Origin: Bacteroidota bacterium
GTDB taxonomy: Bacteria > Bacteroidota > Bacteroidia > UBA8524
Direction: 5' to 3'
NCBI GenBank assembly: GCA_006226545.1
Contig: SBGR01000025.1
Span: 62,001-126,000 of the forward strand
DNA length: 64,000 nt
The notes below the pieces were generated by a model. It did not search any database, was not told the origin of the DNA, and saw only the letters and a program-made list of their open reading frames with translations. Below, one piece after another: positions 8,078 to 17,338 of the stretch (within the stretch, counting starts at the first letter, position 1; every line of letters begins with the position of its first letter). The position numbers were made by a program, and so were the translations under genes.

Positions 8078-8806
8078 ATGACAGACAATAAACCTAAATC
8101 AAAGGACGAGATAGTCCTCCTCGAAGGACCTCGCCCCAGGCTTACCGAATTCTTTTTAGCATTTCGTGTATTTATTGAGTTTATCCGTGGTTTCAGGGTA
8201 CTGCATTTTGTAGGACCTTGCGTAACCGTTTTCGGCTCTGCCCGTTTCAAGGAAGACCATCCACATTACCAATTAGGAATGAAGGTGGGTGCCGGTTTAG
8301 CGAACTTAGGTTTTACCGTTATGACAGGTGGAGGCCCGGGTGCCATGGAGGCCGCTAACCGCGGAGCCAAAGAAGCAGGCGGACGCAGTGTAGGCTGTAA
8401 TATTGAATTGCCGCATGAGCAATACCCGAACCGCTGGTTAGACCGTTGGGTGAATATTCGCTACTTCTTTGTACGCAAAGTATTGCTGGTGAAATACTCG
8501 TACGGTCTAGTAGTGCTTCCGGGAGGTTTCGGAACCTTAGATGAGTTCGCTGAAGTATTGACTTTGATACAAACGAAAAAGATCACCAATTACCCGATGA
8601 TTTTGATGGGTACCCAGTATTGGGACAAGTTTTTAGTTTTTGTGGATGAGATGATTTTGGAGAAAACCATTGATCCGGAAGACAAGAACCTCTTCTTGAT
8701 TACCGATGACGTAGACGAGGCCATGCAATACTTGAAGACACATTCAGTAGAGCGATTTGGATTACGTCCGGCAAAGATGCACCGTCGTGGAATCTTAGGA
8801 GAATAA
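8078..8806 (+). CDS. LOG-family / TIGR00730 Rossmann-fold protein
   Basis: This member of the lysine-decarboxylase-like LOG family has 242 residues. Relatives cleave the N-glycosidic bond of nucleoside 5'-monophosphates, for example cytokinin ribotides. The two family signatures are present: TGGGPGAMEAANRGA and PGGFGTLDEFAEV, which carry the catalytic Arg/Glu region. A hydrophobic N-terminal stretch (LTEFFLAFRVFIEFIRGF) precedes the fold. The start is the only ATG that includes this extension. The substrate in this organism is unknown. Confidence 0.88.
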   Translation: MTDNKPKSKDEIVLLEGPRPRLTEFFLAFRVFIEFIRGFRVLHFVGPCVTVFGSARFKEDHPHYQLGMKVGAGLANLGFTVMTGGGPGAMEAANRGAKEAGGRSVGCNIELPHEQYPNRWLDRWVNIRYFFVRKVLLVKYSYGLVVLPGGFGTLDEFAEVLTLIQTKKITNYPMILMGTQYWDKFLVFVDEMILEKTIDPEDKNLFLITDDVDEAMQYLKTHSVERFGLRPAKMHRRGILGE

Positions 8807-8811
8807 GCTCT

Positions 8812-9357
8812 TTAGCGATTAACAACCTTAAACACCCAGCCATTGGCTGTGGTGTTTTTTATTTTTTCAGGGAATAGCAATCGACGAATACCGTAGGTGC
8901 CAAGGCCTACTCCAAATGAAATGCCCAAGCGAGCAAGGGGTGGAATAGGCGCCGGACTCAAAACATAAGTATACAATAGGATATTCCCTCCTAAAGTTCC
9001 CACATCATAAGCTAAAGCCCCTAGGTGTCGAGCTGTGGTGAAATAGCGAAATCCCAGTAGATCGGAAATCTGGATTGTAAAGGTGTCTTTTTTATAGAAC
9101 CGCGTTCTCTTTACTTGGATAGCACTATCTGAAATGGAGAGTATAATACCTCTAACTTCTTCTTCTTGTCCTTGGTAGCCCGAATAGCGAAATGCCACAT
9201 CAAGTCCGGGTAATAGGTAAAATGCCTTCTTTAGCGAATCATTCCGCACCAATAGGGCTTGATCTGCCTGAGAAGCAATGCTAAAGAAGAGAAGAATAAA
9301 ACTGAAGAGTATCCGCTTAGTCAGGCAGATTGGCTTTAACCTTAGTGCGGATATCAT
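8812..9357 (-). CDS. Secreted hypothetical protein, 181 residues
   Basis: I do not recognise a family. A hydrophobic signal segment (RILFSFILLFFSIASQA) is preceded by a basic N-region. The mature protein contains a small beta region (EVRGIILSISDSAIQVKRTR) and a Gly-rich hydrophobic region (LGALAYDVGTLGGNILLYTY, LARLGISFGVGLGTYGIRRL) that could insert in a membrane. Its start overlaps the end of the upstream lipoprotein gene by 41 bases, and both follow the large T9SS protein, so a three-gene operon is likely. Confidence 0.6.
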   Translation of the reverse strand: MISALRLKPICLTKRILFSFILLFFSIASQADQALLVRNDSLKKAFYLLPGLDVAFRYSGYQGQEEEVRGIILSISDSAIQVKRTRFYKKDTFTIQISDLLGFRYFTTARHLGALAYDVGTLGGNILLYTYVLSPAPIPPLARLGISFGVGLGTYGIRRLLFPEKIKNTTANGWVFKVVNR

Positions 9358-9859
9358 ACGAAATCTTGTATTGTTTGCTGTTCACCTTGTCCGTGGTTAC
9401 TTTAATTTTCATTTCAAAGTTATCGGATTTCAAGTAAGCATCTAATACATCCGGTGTTACTTCTAAGGCGAGCTCTTGTCCAACCGCATCGTCCACATCG
9501 TATTTCCAGGCAACCAGCTTTTCACCAACACCGTCTTTGTTCAAGCGAATTTCAATGTCTTTGAGAAAACTCAAATCGCCCCCGATGGGCTCTTCCACCT
9601 TCAACTTCAGGTATTCAATTCTGATTTCTTTGACCAATTCTGCCTTGGTGCCGTTGTCTTCAAATTCTTTCGACATATTATGCGAGACAGGCAGTGTCGG
9701 TAATTCAAACGGGATATTGGCCGGAATACTGGGTGGAACAGGAAAATCGCCACGGATATTAAACCCGAAGTCGATGGTCTCCAAAAGCTTGGAGCACGCA
9801 GGGCTCAGTGTTAATGCAAAACTGAAGGATAGTAAGATTAGTATTTTGATTTTGTTCAT
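9317..9859 (-). CDS. Lipoprotein, unknown family
   Basis: A 180-residue lipid-anchored protein. The signal MNKIKILILLSFSFALTLSPAC ends at the lipobox cysteine. The mature part begins with a hydrophobic, Pro-rich segment (GDFPVPPSIPANIPFELPTL) and continues as an apparent beta-sandwich (IRIEYLKLKVEEP, FEMKIKVTTDKVNSKQYKIS). Its ATG overlaps the stop codon of the large upstream gene (ATGA), which indicates translational coupling. It may assist or anchor the T9SS product, but that is inference from position. Confidence 0.7.
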   Translation of the reverse strand: MNKIKILILLSFSFALTLSPACSKLLETIDFGFNIRGDFPVPPSIPANIPFELPTLPVSHNMSKEFEDNGTKAELVKEIRIEYLKLKVEEPIGGDLSFLKDIEIRLNKDGVGEKLVAWKYDVDDAVGQELALEVTPDVLDAYLKSDNFEMKIKVTTDKVNSKQYKISYDIRTKVKANLPD

Positions 9860-12800
9860 CGTAGAATGGTTAGGGTACCTTTCTGGCTGTGTTTGCTGCC
9901 GTCCCATCCAGTATATACCACATACCAGATGAACACGGTATCGAAAGGATCTTCATCACGAAAATAAGCATCCCATTGGTAATTCTTGTCATTGGTTTCC
10001 AATACTTTCTGTCCCCAACGGTTGTATACCAGCATTCTATAGTCTTTCACGAAAACATCTACAATACCCCAAACTTGGTTAAGGTAATCGCCGTTAGGCG
10101 TGAATGCCGTAGGCACGTGGAGCAATGGTTTTTGAATTAACTTGATTCGGTTACTTAAACTTTGTGCTCCGTTTCCACCATTTTCATAAGCTACCACTTC
10201 ATACCAGTAGGCACCCCAATCATAGTCTAAGCTGGTATCAATGGTCTGGGTAAATATACCGTCGCCTTTTTGAATGGATGTCTGAATCAAACGGTCATCT
10301 TGGCGCATGAGTTCGTAGTTCATTACGTCGTCGCCCCATTTACGGTAATCAGTCCATTCTAAGTTATGCTGGTACGGAATAGACTCGCCGGTTAGGAGTA
10401 TGGAACATCCTTCATTACTTCTTAGCGATGAGTTATCGCATTTATCAGCCACAGTGATCACATAGCAATACGAATAAAGGTCAACCTCCACGTCGGTATC
10501 AACATACAGGGTATCGTCACGTTCGTTGATGTCTTTGATGATTTGGTATTGGCTGCTACCATCGTTGGTCTTTTTCCAAAGGGTATAACCTTTAAAGTCG
10601 GGTTCTTGAGAAGCAAACCAATAGGTGTATACGTCGCGGTCTTCGTGAACGGTGGTGGTAAATATTTCACCGGAACCGATTGGGTTTTCTCGCTGATCTA
10701 TGGTGCAAATGCTATAGCTGGTATCGCCCGGCATATCACAGATATTCCGACCCACTATCTTGTAACAGTAATTGATTTGGTGGTTGGAGAGGGCGGTTTT
10801 ATCTATTTTTAAAAAGTCGCTAACGGCACCTATGGTATCCGTAGCTTGCCACGGTCCACCTGCTGAATTGCGGTAAAGGATATAATGGTCCAGGTGAACA
10901 TTGCTGTCAGGCATCTGCCAGGTCAACTTAATCTCGTCATCGCTTAAGAAGGTCATGCAAAGCACATCCGGAGGCATCGGAGCCGGTGGTGGTATCACCA
11001 CAATTCGGATATAGGCTGTATCGCTTTTAAATTCCGGGCAACCTTCATCGTGGGCGATGGCTTGAATTACGATAGTGTCTAAGCCTAAATGTTCGCAGCC
11101 GCTTTGCCAAACCCAAGTATTGGTTACCGTTGTGAGGCCTTTTCGCCTGCCGGGCACCAATTCAACCTTCGTTACTTTAATGTTGGTATCGCTTAAAAAG
11201 GTGCTATTGTATTCAATAAAAACAGAGTCATCGTCGGCATCTGTTGCGGTATAATCAAATTGGAGAAACTCACCGGCTACTATGGTGAACAAGGTATCTT
11301 TTACCTCGGGCGCTTGATTCAGATTTTCAAAGTCAATTTTAAAGACCGCGTTATTGCAATTACTGCTGTTGTTCTGTCGTGAGTATGCGCCTTGCGTTGT
11401 AGGGAAATCGGGCGTACTGCTGGCTCCACAACCTCCGCATACAGAATGATAAACAACGCCTTTAGGGTCAAAACGGCTGGTTCCTCCATCCACGTGTTCA
11501 CCTAGTGGATTGGAAAGAGAGCCGCCTCCCATGTAAGTAGCGTAGAGTAATTTCTTTATGCCCTTGGTAAAAACGATAAGGTAAAAATCAGAGGTGTCTG
11601 TGGTCTTTTGAACTGCATCTGAAGTGATGACTTGGTTTCGCGTAGAGCCGCCGTGCCCATACGGTGCGGCATTGGTTCGACCACCCCAGCCCGCAAAAAA
11701 CACCCGTTCACAAGAATCGACCAAGAAGGCAGTCGGACTTAATTGTGGCTTATGACTTCCTTTTCCAAAGGTGGTTTGAATGAGGATGGTAGTCAGTTTA
11801 TTATCGAATTTCAAAATGAACTGACCGCCTTCACCTTCATGGTAAACATTGGAAGGAATGGCGGCCCAATTGCCTTCGGTCTGTCCGGTGAGGTATACTT
11901 GCCCAAATTTGTCCACCTGCACAAAATAGGCTTGATCGTAAAGTGATGTGCCGATATAAGTTCCGGCTAGAATTGAACTGCCATTGGAAGAAATCTTTAA
12001 CACGTAACCATCGGATTTGCCCCCTTGGTAGCTTTTCATTGGTCCCGACATGCTAATGTTCATACCGGTAGAATTGGTGCCACCACACACAAAAACATTT
12101 CCGGCGGCGTCTAGGCCTAGCCCGTAGGCCGTTTCTTCGTCAGCGCCTCCGATATAGCTGCACCAGACAATCTGCGTGAGGTTAGCGTTGAGCTTGCAAA
12201 CAAACCCGTCTTTGTCTCCGCCAAAACTACTGTTAAAACCGTTTTGAACCGGAAACCCTTGTCCTTGACTGGATTCTGTGCACGATGCAATCAATACATT
12301 ATCAAAGCCATCTACCACTACCTCCCCGCGGAAATAATCACCAAAGTTGAACCCAAGCACATCGGAGTTTTGGCCACTGCTGTTCATGCTTCCATTCAAG
12401 CCGTCTCTGCCGCTTCCACCGATATACGACATGCCTAATAGTTGACTACCGTCTTCGCTAATTTTTGCTACAAAAACATCGGCACTACCGGCAATGGTTT
12501 TTTGCGCTCCGGTACCTTGTCCGGGAAAATTTGCACTGAAAGTAGTGCCAAAAACAATGAGGTTGTCTTTGCTGTCTACCACCATGGAATGAGGCTGCTC
12601 ATTTCGATTACCTCCGAGGTAGGTGGAATACAACATGCTTTTACCGTCGGGAGCAAATTTCATGATAGCCACATCGCGGGGAACATCGCCTAATAGCAAG
12701 TCTTGGTTATCTGTTCCGCCACCAAAGGTCTTTTGAAAAGCACCCAAGGAAGGAACCCAATTGCCATTAAAAACATCACGGGTATCGCCACCTCCAAAAG

Positions 12801-13590
12801 CATTTCCTTTGGAATCGTAAGTGGCAGTAAATCCGAAATTATCGGCAAAGGACCCTGTATAAGTTGAGAAAACAAGAACAGGATCAATCACCAAGGTTTC
12901 TGTATTTCTGTATTGGCCTAGGTTAAAACCAAAAAGGCCTTCACTCACTTGTTTATACGAAACCAAAATTCCCGCTTTGCTTTGGGTGCTTTCTTGGTAG
13001 GCGAGGGGAGCATATTCTTTTTGCGGCCCTAGGCTGGTTTGTAAATCGATTTCAAATCCGTTGAGCGCAATTCCGTCTAATCCATGGTACCGCCACTTTA
13101 TCTGATTCGGGTCGGCGCCCGGTTTTACTAAAAAGTTGTATTTGATCTCCCCTTTACCCGTACCGAAGATTTGAACATCGATGCCAGGGTAGAGTTCGTG
13201 TAAAATTACTTCTTCAAAAAGGGGCACTTTGGAAGCCCAGTATTTGGGGTCGTTTCCAATGAAGTAGTTATGGTATTCGGTGCGTTTTTTTAGACCTTCC
13301 GGACTCGGAATCTGAGCATTTTCCCAAGCGATAAAGAAGGTATGTGCTTTAAAGGTATCGCCCGGCATAAAGCCAAAAGCATGTCCGTGTTCATCCGGGT
13401 GAGCTTGGATATGATCGTAGAGGTAAATGCGGAAGCCTTTTTTCTCGATGTGGAATTGTGCATTCCTTAGCTCCGCACGGTATAAAATTGAATCGCCCCA
13501 TTGTCCTTTGTTCTGAACAAAAAGCTCTTGTGCCTGCAGTTGGACAAATCCAAGGATGAAAAGAAAAAGCAGACAGATACGGAGCTTCAT
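9856..13590 (-). CDS. Large secreted protein with type B T9SS sorting domain
   Basis: A 1244-residue exported protein. The signal peptide is MKLRICLLFLFILGFVQLQAQ. An N-terminal domain (LFVQNKGQWGDSILYRAELR) of the kind that precedes SBBP beta-propellers is followed by repeated blades (YSTYLGGNRNEQPHSMVVDS, MSYIGGSGRDG, WCSYIGGADEETAYGLGLDA), a cadherin-like region and fibronectin-like domains. It ends in the gliding-motility-associated type B sorting domain (VPTAFTPNGDYLNQVWGI, YNRWGQKVLE). It should cross the outer membrane by the type IX system and remain at the surface or be released. The start 49 codons inside the open frame is chosen for its signal peptide. Confidence 0.88.
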   Translation of the reverse strand: MKLRICLLFLFILGFVQLQAQELFVQNKGQWGDSILYRAELRNAQFHIEKKGFRIYLYDHIQAHPDEHGHAFGFMPGDTFKAHTFFIAWENAQIPSPEGLKKRTEYHNYFIGNDPKYWASKVPLFEEVILHELYPGIDVQIFGTGKGEIKYNFLVKPGADPNQIKWRYHGLDGIALNGFEIDLQTSLGPQKEYAPLAYQESTQSKAGILVSYKQVSEGLFGFNLGQYRNTETLVIDPVLVFSTYTGSFADNFGFTATYDSKGNAFGGGDTRDVFNGNWVPSLGAFQKTFGGGTDNQDLLLGDVPRDVAIMKFAPDGKSMLYSTYLGGNRNEQPHSMVVDSKDNLIVFGTTFSANFPGQGTGAQKTIAGSADVFVAKISEDGSQLLGMSYIGGSGRDGLNGSMNSSGQNSDVLGFNFGDYFRGEVVVDGFDNVLIASCTESSQGQGFPVQNGFNSSFGGDKDGFVCKLNANLTQIVWCSYIGGADEETAYGLGLDAAGNVFVCGGTNSTGMNISMSGPMKSYQGGKSDGYVLKISSNGSSILAGTYIGTSLYDQAYFVQVDKFGQVYLTGQTEGNWAAIPSNVYHEGEGGQFILKFDNKLTTILIQTTFGKGSHKPQLSPTAFLVDSCERVFFAGWGGRTNAAPYGHGGSTRNQVITSDAVQKTTDTSDFYLIVFTKGIKKLLYATYMGGGSLSNPLGEHVDGGTSRFDPKGVVYHSVCGGCGASSTPDFPTTQGAYSRQNNSSNCNNAVFKIDFENLNQAPEVKDTLFTIVAGEFLQFDYTATDADDDSVFIEYNSTFLSDTNIKVTKVELVPGRRKGLTTVTNTWVWQSGCEHLGLDTIVIQAIAHDEGCPEFKSDTAYIRIVVIPPPAPMPPDVLCMTFLSDDEIKLTWQMPDSNVHLDHYILYRNSAGGPWQATDTIGAVSDFLKIDKTALSNHQINYCYKIVGRNICDMPGDTSYSICTIDQRENPIGSGEIFTTTVHEDRDVYTYWFASQEPDFKGYTLWKKTNDGSSQYQIIKDINERDDTLYVDTDVEVDLYSYCYVITVADKCDNSSLRSNEGCSILLTGESIPYQHNLEWTDYRKWGDDVMNYELMRQDDRLIQTSIQKGDGIFTQTIDTSLDYDWGAYWYEVVAYENGGNGAQSLSNRIKLIQKPLLHVPTAFTPNGDYLNQVWGIVDVFVKDYRMLVYNRWGQKVLETNDKNYQWDAYFRDEDPFDTVFIWYVVYTGWDGSKHSQKGTLTILR

Positions 13591-13641
13591 AGCGATTTCT
13601 AAATAGATAACAATTCTACGTATAAAGTTGCTTGCTACCCC

Positions 13642-13649
13642 TATTTTTG
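13642..13649 (+). promoter_or_regulatory. Possible -7 box (TATTTTTG) before fmt
   Basis: TATTTTTG matches TAnnTTTG and lies nine bases before the first in-frame ATG of fmt. No TTTG is seen at the right distance upstream. If it is used, transcription would begin close to the first ATG, which favours the ATG at 13667 as the start. Confidence 0.35.
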
Positions 13650-13657
13650 CACTGCGC

Positions 13658-14608
13658 ATGCCAGAAATGACAGAAAACAGACTTCGTATCGTATTCATTG
13701 GAACACCTGATTTTGCGGTAGCTTCATTGAAATCCATTGTGGAATCCGGTTTTAACGTGGTAGCTGTAATTACGGCACCTGATCGTCCGGCCGGACGCGG
13801 ACAAAAGCTTCAAGAATCTGCTGTTAAAACGTATGCGGTAGAAAAGGGGTTGCCTGTTCTACAGCCGACCAATTTGAAGTCGCCCGATTTCCAAACAGAA
13901 CTAGCGTCATACAAAGCCGATATTCAGGTGGTTATTGCCTTCCGAATGTTGCCTGAAGCGGTTTGGGATATGCCTCGCTTAGGTACCTTTAACCTACACG
14001 CTTCACTGTTACCTGCATACCGTGGCGCGGCACCGATCAACAGGGCCATCATGAATGGCGAGAAAGAAACGGGCGTAACTACCTTCTTCTTAAAGCATGA
14101 AATCGATACCGGCAATATCATCTTCCAAGAAAAGATTGCCATTAGCGAAGACGATACAGCGGGCAGCTTGCACGATAAACTCATGAACTTGGGTGCTGAG
14201 CTCGTTGTGAAAACGCTGAATGCGGTGGAGGCCGGTGATTATCCTCAAGAGCAACAGTCTAACCCTGAAGGCACACCAACAGCGCCAAAGATATTTAAGC
14301 CGGATTGCAAAATCGATTGGGCCAAGTCTGCTGTGGAGGTTCGCAACCATATCCGCGGTTTATCGCCTTATCCTGCAGCCTGGACAAGCTTGGGCGGTAA
14401 GGGCCTGAAGGTATTCCAAACTTCGTTTGTCGAATTTCTAGATGAGCGCCAGCCTGGGAGCATTCACACCGATGGCAAACATTTTCTTTACGTAAAATGC
14501 CAAGATGCTTACCTCAGTTTGGAAGAGCTTCAGATTGAAGGCAAGAAACGCATGGGCGTTGAGGAGTTTCTCCGAGGATACAATGGCGAGGTCCTCATCA
14601 ATCCGTAG
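13658..14608 (+). CDS. fmt: Methionyl-tRNA formyltransferase
   Basis: It formylates initiator Met-tRNA with 10-formyl-tetrahydrofolate. The protein has 316 residues. The N-terminal formyltransferase fold (RIVFIGTPDFAVASL) carries the catalytic block NLHASLLPAYRGAAPINRAI, with Asn and His, and the Asp of HEIDTGNI. The C-terminal domain (IRGLSPYPAAWTSL) binds tRNA. Two ATGs are possible, here and at 13667, and the frame also extends upstream without merit. It is divergent from the large T9SS gene with about 65 bases between starts. Confidence 0.95.
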   Translation: MPEMTENRLRIVFIGTPDFAVASLKSIVESGFNVVAVITAPDRPAGRGQKLQESAVKTYAVEKGLPVLQPTNLKSPDFQTELASYKADIQVVIAFRMLPEAVWDMPRLGTFNLHASLLPAYRGAAPINRAIMNGEKETGVTTFFLKHEIDTGNIIFQEKIAISEDDTAGSLHDKLMNLGAELVVKTLNAVEAGDYPQEQQSNPEGTPTAPKIFKPDCKIDWAKSAVEVRNHIRGLSPYPAAWTSLGGKGLKVFQTSFVEFLDERQPGSIHTDGKHFLYVKCQDAYLSLEELQIEGKKRMGVEEFLRGYNGEVLINP

Positions 14609-14651
14609 AGAGAATTGCTAAATTCAGGGCGCGAATGCCTAAACTTGCAGG

Positions 14652-16835
14652 ATGAAGAGAATACTGCTTGTCCTAGCTGTGTTGATGCCTGTTCTTGGCA
14701 TTGCCGCTGAAGGAGATACCGTCAAAGTTCGTTCTCACGATCGTGTCCACCTTAACTGGAACGGCAACTTTGATCGCAAGGCCTATTTCCCTACCCAAGG
14801 GAAATCATTCAACAAAGTTCTAATGCACTACACGCTGGGCTGTCCGGATAAAGGATGCTCAGAATGGGATTATACTACCCAAGTTTTCTTTAGAAGACCC
14901 ACCGGTAGAATGGACTCAACGCAAAGGCTTTCGCCAAATTTCAAAATTGGAAACAATACACCTGATTCCTTCTTGTACAACCTGGATTCTACCTATTCCT
15001 ACTTTTACAATGCAGGAACCATGGCTTTAGACTCCATGGCGAATCTACCGGTTCAGCTGATTCGTTTTCTGGATGCCCAAAACCCAACTGCCGCTACCGA
15101 TACCCTTACGGTTTGGGATGCGCTTATCTACCGCCCGGTTTATGATATGAATGGTGTTCAGACCGATTCCAGTCAAATCGCATTCGATCATATCATTCAC
15201 AAGCAGCAGTATACGTGGTATCAAGTTTTTGAGGTTATTGAAAACCTGGAATTGGGACGGGTTATCACGCCTTATGCGAACGGGAAAACAAAAGAATGGA
15301 CCCATACCTATACGTTTGATGTTACCGATTTTGCCTTCCTATTGCAAGACAGTGTAGATATCCGTGCACGTTACAGCGGATACCAAGATGGATTTACCAT
15401 CACCCTTGATTTTGAATTGATTGAAGGCACCCCTTCGCTCGAATGCTATAAAATTGTATCGCTCTGGCAAGGAAGTTTCCCATACGGAAATGCCAATAAC
15501 CCAATTGAAAACTACCTGAAAAATGTGCGCGTTGCACCGGAGTCTATCGCTAAAGAAGCAAAGCTACGTGTGATTCAGACAGGACATGGTTTTGGTGGCA
15601 ATGAAAACTGTGCAGAATTCTGTGCTAAATCGCATTACCTCAAGGTAAACGGACAACAGAAGGGGAGTGCTTTGTTATGGCGCGACGACTGCGGCATGAA
15701 TGCCATTTACCCTCAACCGGGAACTTGGTTATACGATAGAGCCAACTGGTGTCCGGGAAGTGCGGTTAATCCAAACGATTACTTCATTGGTGCTCACCTT
15801 TCAGCTACGGATAGCTCGGATGTTGACCTCGATATGCAGCCATTTACCAATGTGAGCAATAACAACTGCTCTTATATCGTGAGCGGCATGTTGTTCTACT
15901 ACAAAGAGATTACTTACAAAAAAGAGTTAAGCATTGAAGAGATCATGGCGCCGAACAAAGATTCGCGCTATGTGCGCTATAACCCAACCTGTGGAGATCC
16001 GTATATCCGCATTCAGAACAACGGCTCAGACACCATCCACAGCGTGGAGTTTAAATACGGCATCTTTGGCGGCAACGAACGTACTTGGCTATGGACAGGA
16101 ACCGTGGCACCTTATAGCTCAAAGTCTATTTACCTAGCGAACTTCGATTGGACGGGTGCTTCAAGCGGCTTATTCTACGTGGAAGCTACCAAGGTAGACG
16201 GACAAGCCGATGAATTGGCTATCAATAACCGAAATGCTTCTACGTTTGATTTGGTGCCTCAAATGCCGAATGAATTCCAAGTTTGGTTCAGAACCAACCT
16301 TCAGCCGGATGACAATACCGTTCATATCTTAGATGCCTCAGGTAAGGAGTTGTGGAAACGCAGCTATACCCAAGCCAGCACCAATCACTTTGATACCATT
16401 CGTTTGGTGAGCGGCTGTTATGCTTTTGAGATTGTCGACGAGAGTAAAAACGGCATCAAGTTCTGGGCTAACTCAGCCGGAACCGGTAGCTTAACTTTAA
16501 GAGCGATGGCCGGTAGCATATTGAAAGTGGTGGATGGCGACTTCGGAACAGCCTACCGTTATTATTTCACGGCTGGTTATCCATTGTCTAATCAGTTGCC
16601 GGAAGCCCAATTCCAATTGTACCCAAATCCGGGTAATAAATTGGTTTCAGTTAACCACAGCGGTGATACCTATGCCATCCGAGTGGTGGACGTGCAGGGT
16701 CGTGTGGTTTGGAATGGCGAAAGCACCGGCACTGAGACTCGATTGAATACGGAAGCCTGGACTTCGGGCGTCTACTTTGTGGAACTGAGCAATAGCGAAA
16801 GCAAAGGCATTCAGAAACTGGTGATTCAACACTAA
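14652..16835 (+). CDS. Secreted PNGase F-like protein with type A T9SS sorting domain
   Basis: A 727-residue exported protein of the peptide-N-glycosidase F family, which releases N-glycans from glycoproteins. A signal peptide (ending GIAA) precedes the two beta-sandwich domains. Family blocks as I recall them from PNGase F are clear: GCPDKGCSEWDY with Asp73 at the place of Asp60, NCAEFCAKSHYLKVN with Glu322 at the place of Glu206, and YDRANWCPGSAV. The third catalytic acid (Glu118) is not matched; the aligned region reads IRARYSGYQDG. A further domain follows, and the C-terminus (QFQLYPNPGNKLVSVNHSG) is a type A sorting domain. Its stop overlaps that of the opposing Smr gene. Confidence 0.85.
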   Translation: MKRILLVLAVLMPVLGIAAEGDTVKVRSHDRVHLNWNGNFDRKAYFPTQGKSFNKVLMHYTLGCPDKGCSEWDYTTQVFFRRPTGRMDSTQRLSPNFKIGNNTPDSFLYNLDSTYSYFYNAGTMALDSMANLPVQLIRFLDAQNPTAATDTLTVWDALIYRPVYDMNGVQTDSSQIAFDHIIHKQQYTWYQVFEVIENLELGRVITPYANGKTKEWTHTYTFDVTDFAFLLQDSVDIRARYSGYQDGFTITLDFELIEGTPSLECYKIVSLWQGSFPYGNANNPIENYLKNVRVAPESIAKEAKLRVIQTGHGFGGNENCAEFCAKSHYLKVNGQQKGSALLWRDDCGMNAIYPQPGTWLYDRANWCPGSAVNPNDYFIGAHLSATDSSDVDLDMQPFTNVSNNNCSYIVSGMLFYYKEITYKKELSIEEIMAPNKDSRYVRYNPTCGDPYIRIQNNGSDTIHSVEFKYGIFGGNERTWLWTGTVAPYSSKSIYLANFDWTGASSGLFYVEATKVDGQADELAINNRNASTFDLVPQMPNEFQVWFRTNLQPDDNTVHILDASGKELWKRSYTQASTNHFDTIRLVSGCYAFEIVDESKNGIKFWANSAGTGSLTLRAMAGSILKVVDGDFGTAYRYYFTAGYPLSNQLPEAQFQLYPNPGNKLVSVNHSGDTYAIRVVDVQGRVVWNGESTGTETRLNTEAWTSGVYFVELSNSESKGIQKLVIQH

Positions 16836-17311
16836 CGAAGTAGAATCACAATAGCATGAGGCAGCTCTAGGGCTGCCTTTTGTATTTTTAGCGATTTGAC
16901 CGAAGGGTGAGACTGACACATTTGCATCAGCCTTTGATGCAAGACACCCTGGCCTTTTCCGTGCACCAATTCTAGCTCGCTACAAGATTCTTGAGCCGCC
17001 TTGGCTAACTGGTAAACAGCATAATCGCATTGGGCTTGAAGCAATGGTTGGTAACGGTAGTTGGAAGGGAGTTTCTTTTCGTGAAGGTCGATGCGCCTTT
17101 TTTGATTTTTAGGTTTAGCGATGGCTTCTTTGGTTTGCACGAAACCGGGATCGAAGCGTTGAACAAGTACCAGCTCGGATTCGTGCATATTCATTTCCAT
17201 GCCGAATTCCAATTCATAAATCATCAGGTAGCCACGGTCTAGCACCTTCAGCACCTTCGCCTTGAGTGTGCTGTCTTTTCCTCGTACTTCATCCCCTTCT
17301 TGAAACGCCAT
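16832..17311 (-). CDS. Smr-domain protein
   Basis: A 159-residue protein with an N-terminal small beta-barrel-like part (FQEGDEVRGKDSTLKAKVLK) and a C-terminal Smr domain, a nucleic-acid-binding or nicking module related to the end of MutS2. Smr marks are the DLH motif (RIDLHEKKL) and VHGKGQGVLHQRL. In Bacteroidota a similar arrangement occurs in DUF2027-type proteins. Its gene ends four bases inside the PNGase-like gene on the other strand, and its start is 27 bases from the start of the divergent oxidase gene. Confidence 0.82.
   Translation of the reverse strand: MAFQEGDEVRGKDSTLKAKVLKVLDRGYLMIYELEFGMEMNMHESELVLVQRFDPGFVQTKEAIAKPKNQKRRIDLHEKKLPSNYRYQPLLQAQCDYAVYQLAKAAQESCSELELVHGKGQGVLHQRLMQMCQSHPSVKSLKIQKAALELPHAIVILLR
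16859..16890 (+). terminator. Terminator for the PNGase-like gene, inside the Smr coding region
   Basis: AGGCAGC pairs with GCTGCCT around a six-base loop and is followed by TTTTGTATTTTTA. It lies 24 bases after the stop of the forward gene but within the last codons of the reverse Smr gene. Confidence 0.7.
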
Positions 17312-17338
17312 AAATCGCTAACTTCGTCGCAAGTTAGT

